From Acidothermaceae bacterium (lineage in GTDB: Bacteria > Actinomycetota > Actinomycetes > Acidothermales > Acidothermaceae), in contig JAICLV010000027.1 in assembly GCA_025925185.1 (NCBI GenBank), positions 1 to 20,679 of the forward strand: a DNA stretch of 20,679 nucleotides, written 5' to 3'. Shown in pieces: positions 16,681-20,679 of the stretch. How positions within the stretch are numbered: position 1 is the stretch's first letter; every line of letters begins with the position of its first letter. The notes beneath the pieces were generated by a model, which was given only the letters and a program-made list of their open reading frames with translations, had not been told where the DNA came from and did no database searches. The translations under genes were made by a program, and so were the position numbers.

Positions 16681-19220
16681 CACGCGCCTCCAGCCTCGTC
16701 GTCGCGGCGTTGGATGATGATTTGCGGCGGCGGATCGACGTAGTGCAGCTGCATCGGCTCGGCGCCCTGCTTCCAACGCGCGGTGTCGCGCCAGGGCGCG
16801 GCGACCGGCAGTTGATACGGGAACCCGAGGTCGGTCTTGTCGACGTCGTTGCCGCGGATCCAGTCCCAGGTGAGGTACGCGTACGCGCGGTCGGCGTCCA
16901 GGTTGAACTGTGTCGCGTAGCCGGTGGGATTGACGAGTCGTCCGATGAGATACGCGGAGAATGGCACCGGATCGCCCAGCGGGCTCACCCGCGCGCGAGC
17001 CTTGCCGATGTACTGCTCGTTGAGCTGGTCGGTCTGCCACGGCGTCTGCGCGTTCTCATAGTTGTACCGGCCGGCCGCGTCGACGCTTGCGTTGGTTCTG
17101 AAGAAGACCTGGTCCGGCGTCGTCCCTTCTGGATAGGGGCCGGGTCGCATCGGCTTGTACGCCGTCGCCGGCCCGTTCGGGTCGCACTTGCTCGGGTCGT
17201 AAGTCTCGGTCGGCGTCGGGACGGTGGTGTTGTCCCCGCCGTCCTCGTACTCGCTGTATTGCGGATAAGCCCACGGGCGGTGGAATTCCCAGTCGTCGGG
17301 CGGGTGACCGTCGGAGTGGTACTGCATGACCGGGTAGTACGGCATGTTCGGGTCGCGCACCGAGTGGCTGACAACGACGCCCTCGTTCTTATCCAGGTTG
17401 CCGAGCGGATCGATGGCGTCGGCGAGCGCTTGCTTGAACGCGCCGTCGATCGTCGCGCCGAGCGTGATGAGCGGCAGGTCGATCTCGTTCGGCCACTTCA
17501 GCTCGCCGTTGTCTTCGTAGCGTTGTTCGGCGTGGGGCATCAGCAATCCGGTATGCGCCAGCACGTCGTGTGTCTTGGTCACAACGTCCCAGATCTTGAG
17601 GGCGATCTCGTAGAGCCGCACGCGGATCTCGTACGTCCAAGGGCTGAGGCCGGCCTTGATCAAGTCGCCGATCAGTTGTATGACGGCGGCGATCTCTTTG
17701 ACGAGCCATTCGACGAGCGCGATGAAGACGTCGCACACGTCCTCGATCGGGTTGTCGCTGTCGGCGCCGGAGAAGTCGGGCGGCTGGAACAGGTTCGTGA
17801 AGTCAGACTGCGGCGGCACTATCACAAAGTCAGGAACGCGCGGCTTCGGCAATTCCCAGCCACCGTTGAAGTTCACCTTGTACAGCGTGATCATCAGCCG
17901 GTACGCCGTCGCGACCTCCCACGGCAGCGGGAAGCCGGTCGGCACCGAGAAGGTCGGCGGTGGAGCGATCCCGTCGAGCAACTCTTGGAACGGCCGGTCG
18001 AGCCCGTGCCCGGTGACCGCCTTGACCATCGTGGTCAGCTTGCCCTCGTCGATTTGCTGCTGGTACGCGTCACCCTGGTAGATCTTCGGGTGGGGGTGGT
18101 CGACGAACGTCTCCTTCAGGGCAGCGACAATCGCCTCCGCCATCCACATCGGCATCTCGCCGTCGACGTCCAGCTGCGCTTTGCGGGTATCTGGGTCGTC
18201 AGAGAGTGGCGTGGGGCGCTGCTTGCCATGCGGGCAGTCAGGCGTGAGCTGCACGGCGAACCACAAGGCGGACGCCGAGACCTCGGGGTAGTCGTCCGTC
18301 TTGCCCCACGGGTCGGTCGGGATGGTCCCGCCCTCGCCGCTCTGCGCGTAATTCCAGGCGTCTATGTGGTTTTCGATGAGGTGGTGGCGGGTCGGGTGGT
18401 CGCGATACGGACCGCCGCACTGCTCGTTGACGAACGAATGCGCGATCGTGTCCGTGCCGATATGTGTGATGTATCCGAGGGAGAAGGCCAGGAACTGCTC
18501 GAAACGCTCTTCGCCTTCTGGTGTGCCGTCGCGCTGAAGCTCGGCCTGATGCACCAGCGCCTCGCAGATCGCCGACGTGCGCCGGTAGTGCGTCATGTCG
18601 CTCCAGAGGAACGTCTCCTCCGGCCAGCCCTTGGCGATGACGGTGTTCATCGCGCCCCAGAGGTCGGCGTACGTCGAAAGCTCTTCCACGCCGACGGTTT
18701 CTATTGAGTTGAGCAACTCCTGAAGGCCGGTCTGCAGCTCGCTCAAGATGCCCCCGGTCAGGTCGTCGAGCAGCTCCGATGCGGCGTCGACCAGGGGACC
18801 GATCGTGTTGTCCCAGACGGTGACGAAGTCTTTCCAGACCTTCTGGATCTTGATGAGGAACCGGATTATCGCGGTCAGCGTCGAGTTGACGTCTTGCAGG
18901 ATGACGAGCAAGGGCTCCCAGTCGTCTTCGCTGGCGGCGTCGAAGAAGTAGTAGACGGCGAGGGCGAGCATGATGTCGTCGGAGCGCGGCCCGAGGATGT
19001 CGTTGCTCCAGTCCTGCGAGAAGAAGAACAGGTCAGGTCCGATGGCGCCGATGGCCGTGAACTTCTCCCACGTCCGCATGATCTGACCGCAGGTCTTCGG
19101 GTCGTAATGGCCGACCGCCTCACCACCTCCGCCGAGCTGCGGCCAGTCGGTGAAGTCGCCACTGGCCAACAGGTCGGCGACTCTTCGAGCGGTGTAGATG
19201 TGCGTGAAGTGTCCGGGCAT
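16680..19220 (-). CDS. large zinc-dependent phospholipase C-like protein
   Basis: The 846-residue product begins MPGHFTHIYTARRVADLL, as in zinc-dependent phospholipase C-like proteins (Zn_dep_PLPC). It continues with FTAIGAIGPDLFFFSQDW and, near residues 245-285, GYITHIGTDTIAHSFVN and HPTRHHLIENHIDAW, which supply the expected His/Asp zinc ligands. Known relatives hydrolyse phospholipid head groups; activity here is inferred. Residues ~95-190 are long amphipathic helices, and the C-terminal ~400 residues are not assigned; they include a helical block (EWLVKEIAAVIQLIGDLIKA) and a Tyr/Pro-rich end. No signal peptide is visible, which is odd for a secreted lipase. GGGGAGG lies six bases before the ATG at 19220, better than the GTG/ATG options upstream. 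Its stop overlaps the start of the metal-repeat gene. A perfect CRP-type site lies 25 bp upstream. Confidence 0.78.
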
Positions 19221-19244
19221 GGCCAACCTCCCCAGAGGGCGCAG

Positions 19245-19260
19245 TGTGACGCACGTCACA
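19245..19260. promoter_or_regulatory. candidate CRP/FNR-family (cAMP receptor protein type) binding site
   Basis: TGTGACGCACGTCACA matches the CRP consensus TGTGA-N6-TCACA at all ten half-site bases, and its arms extend to 7 bp. It lies 25-40 bp upstream of the phospholipase-like start and directly after the candidate -10, where a bound protein would probably block initiation. Mycobacterial and streptomycete Crp proteins recognise similar sites. Confidence 0.65.
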
Positions 19261-19261
19261 A

Positions 19262-19289
19262 AGTATGAGAGGCCGCGAGGCGGCGTCTA
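19262..19289 (-). promoter_or_regulatory. candidate promoter of the phospholipase/metal-repeat operon
   Basis: On the minus strand TAGACG (19289-19284) is followed after 16 bases by CATACT (19267-19262), matching 4/6 and 5/6 of the -35 and -10 consensus. Transcription would start inside the CRP-type palindrome. Confidence 0.4.
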
Positions 19290-19448
19290 GATACACCCGG
19301 TTTGCCGCGGCGGTTGAGACCACGCGCCAGCTGCCCGACCGACGGGCCGATCACCGGTTGAACCCGACGTCCATTCGCCACGTGTGATGGAGAGGGCTCC
19401 ACGCTGACCGCGGACCTCGGCGTCCCGAGATGAAGGCCGGAGGCAGAC

Positions 19449-19976
19449 ATGGCAACGACTGAGCGAACCCGATCGGCGGTGCGCCTCACGCTGGCGCTGA
19501 TAGCCGCGGCAGGACTGGCGATCGACGCGTATGTCCACTTCGACCTGGCCTCGACGTACGCACCCATCAAGTCGAGCGTGCTGAACCAGGGCGACCTCTT
19601 CCGGGGCGAGGCGGTCGTTGCGGCGATAGCCGCGGCGGCGGTGCTGCTCCGGCCGCGCCGGTACACGGCGGCGTTCGCGTTCCTGGTGGCGGCCGCCGGC
19701 ACCGCCGCCGTGCTCGTGTACGCCTACGTGGACCTGGGTGCCTTCGGCCCGTTCCCGGACATGTACGACCCGCTGTGGTTCGGCGAGAAGACGCTCAGCG
19801 TGGTGGCCGAAGGGGTCGGTGCGCTCGCGGCGCTAGCGCTGTTCGCGCTGCTACACGCGGAAGCGCGGCGCGAAAATCGGGTCGCGGCCCACAGCGGCGA
19901 CCACGTTCGTGGCGCGTGGCCCCGAACCCGCAATTCGCGCCCTGTTGGCCGCGCCTCACAGGTGCCCCGGCCGTGA
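19449..19976 (+). CDS. small integral membrane protein
   Basis: The 175-residue product has about four hydrophobic segments: residues ~12-30 (LTLALIAAAGLAIDAYVHF), ~53-67, ~73-93 and ~117-137. A conserved-looking loop with IDAYVHFDLASTYAPIKSS and GDLFRGEA lies between the first two helices. A basic, probably disordered tail (residues ~140-175) ends the protein. This pattern recurs in uncharacterised actinobacterial membrane proteins, and I cannot assign a function. GGAGG lies five bases before the ATG at 19449. It is divergent from the phospholipase-like operon across 228 bp, which contains the CRP-type site nearer the other gene. Confidence 0.82.
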   Translation: MATTERTRSAVRLTLALIAAAGLAIDAYVHFDLASTYAPIKSSVLNQGDLFRGEAVVAAIAAAAVLLRPRRYTAAFAFLVAAAGTAAVLVYAYVDLGAFGPFPDMYDPLWFGEKTLSVVAEGVGALAALALFALLHAEARRENRVAAHSGDHVRGAWPRTRNSRPVGRASQVPRP

Positions 19977-20051
19977 GCGGATGCCGCGGCCGGCGAGTGT
20001 TAGCCAGTGATCCCGGTGCACGACCCATCGGCGACGGCGTACCACTGCGGT

Positions 20052-20679
20052 GTGCGTCGTCGTCCCGGCTCGGCACCGACTGACACGACCGCGCGCCCCC
20101 CGTCCCACGACCGCGTCTTAGGAGTCGACGGCATCCGCGGGCTCGCGGCCTTGTTCGTGGTGATGAACCACATCTTTCTCCGCGCGTGGCCCGGCTTCCC
20201 CGCCGACAATGCGCCATCTTGGGCGGCGGGGTTCATCTACGGTCGGTTCGCGGTCGCCGTCTTCATCGTGGTCTCGGGCTTCTCGTTGGGCCTCGGCCCG
20301 GCACGATCGCAGTGGCGACTCGGCTCTGCGGCGCGTTTTGCGCACCGCCGAGCGTGGCGCATTCTGCCGCCGTACTGGGCAGCACTCGCATTCAGCCTGG
20401 TGATGACCTGGTATGTGCAAGCCCAGCCGGGCTGGGTCATGCCGAACGGCAAGTCGGTCGTGGTTTATGGCCTGCTCGTGCAAAACGCCGTCCCCGCAGC
20501 GATTCCCAACCGGGCGTTCTGGTCTATCGCGGTCGAGGCGCAGCTCTACGTCGCGCTGCCGCTGCTGCTCCTCGTCGCCCGGCGAGTCGGCGCGGCCGCG
20601 ATGGCGGCGGGTGCCGCCGTCGTCGTCGTAACTGTCGGCGCGTTGGGGCCGATCGACGGGCTGTCAAACGACGCGCTGA
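20052..20679 (+). CDS. acyltransferase-3 family membrane protein (3' end outside the window)
   Basis: The frame runs off the right edge with about 209 residues visible. RVLGVDGIRGLAALFVV followed by MNHIFLRAWPG is the typical first helix of acyltransferase-3 (OafA/YrhL-like) proteins, including the conserved Arg and His. FIYGRFAVAVFIVVSGFSLG forms the next helix. RRAWRILPPYWAALAFSLV and FWSIAVEAQLYVALPLLL are further family signatures. These multi-pass enzymes O-acylate sugars, antibiotics or cell-surface polymers; the acceptor is unknown. The start is uncertain: GTG at 20052 gives a short basic N-terminus, GTG at 20007 adds 15 residues, and neither has a good ribosome site. The frame is closed by TAG at 20001. 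The TGA at the very end of the window is out of frame. Confidence 0.8.
   Translation, partial: MRRRPGSAPTDTTARPPSHDRVLGVDGIRGLAALFVVMNHIFLRAWPGFPADNAPSWAAGFIYGRFAVAVFIVVSGFSLGLGPARSQWRLGSAARFAHRRAWRILPPYWAALAFSLVMTWYVQAQPGWVMPNGKSVVVYGLLVQNAVPAAIPNRAFWSIAVEAQLYVALPLLLLVARRVGAAAMAAGAAVVVVTVGALGPIDGLSNDAL

Overview
The window is about 20.7 kb of very GC-rich DNA. Long open frames on both strands, frequent GTG/TTG starts and strong GGAGG-type ribosome binding sites all fit an actinobacterium (Actinomycetota). The gene content agrees: a PAC2-family protein, a secreted single-domain GH6 cellulase, an aerobic GlpD and an NHL/thioredoxin fusion. I cannot name the genus from sequence alone. There are no rRNA or tRNA genes, no CRISPR array and no recognisable transposase.

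Layout. (a) 1-2525: an ArsR-type repressor (cut by the left edge) divergent from an MFS efflux transporter, then a VOC-fold protein and a YjbR-like protein on the minus strand. (b) 2526-6330: a short intergenic region with a REP-like palindrome, then a translationally coupled pair (thioredoxin/NHL-repeat protein and S9 serine peptidase). (c) 6342-9015: glpD (minus) divergent from a PAC2-family gene. (d) 9035-10344: a 1310-bp unit bounded by near-identical 73-bp inverted repeats, holding one gene for an AbiEi-like winged helix fused to a Vsr/DUF559-like nuclease domain. The right repeat supplies the stop codon of a Dam-like (D12) DNA methyltransferase at 10337-11401. (e) 11402-13173: a cellulase-type operator and promoter, a secreted GH6 cellulase and a bidirectional terminator. 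(f) 13174-15172: a second YjbR-like gene, the 5'-truncated remnant of an ABC sugar-binding protein, and a class I methyltransferase. (g) 15235-19289: a coupled two-gene operon encoding an 846-residue zinc-dependent phospholipase C-like protein and a 481-residue protein with a Gly/Ser linker, a tandem His-Glu-His-Glu-Cys repeat and an Ig/CARDB-like C-terminal part. A perfect CRP-type palindrome lies just upstream. (h) 19449-20679: a small four-helix membrane protein and the start of an acyltransferase-3 gene cut by the right edge.

The two least ordinary things are the repeat-bounded nuclease cassette, with a third copy of its terminal motif 6.4 kb away, and the phospholipase/metal-repeat operon under a candidate CRP site. 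Neither matches a system I can name. Their functions are stated below as hypotheses.
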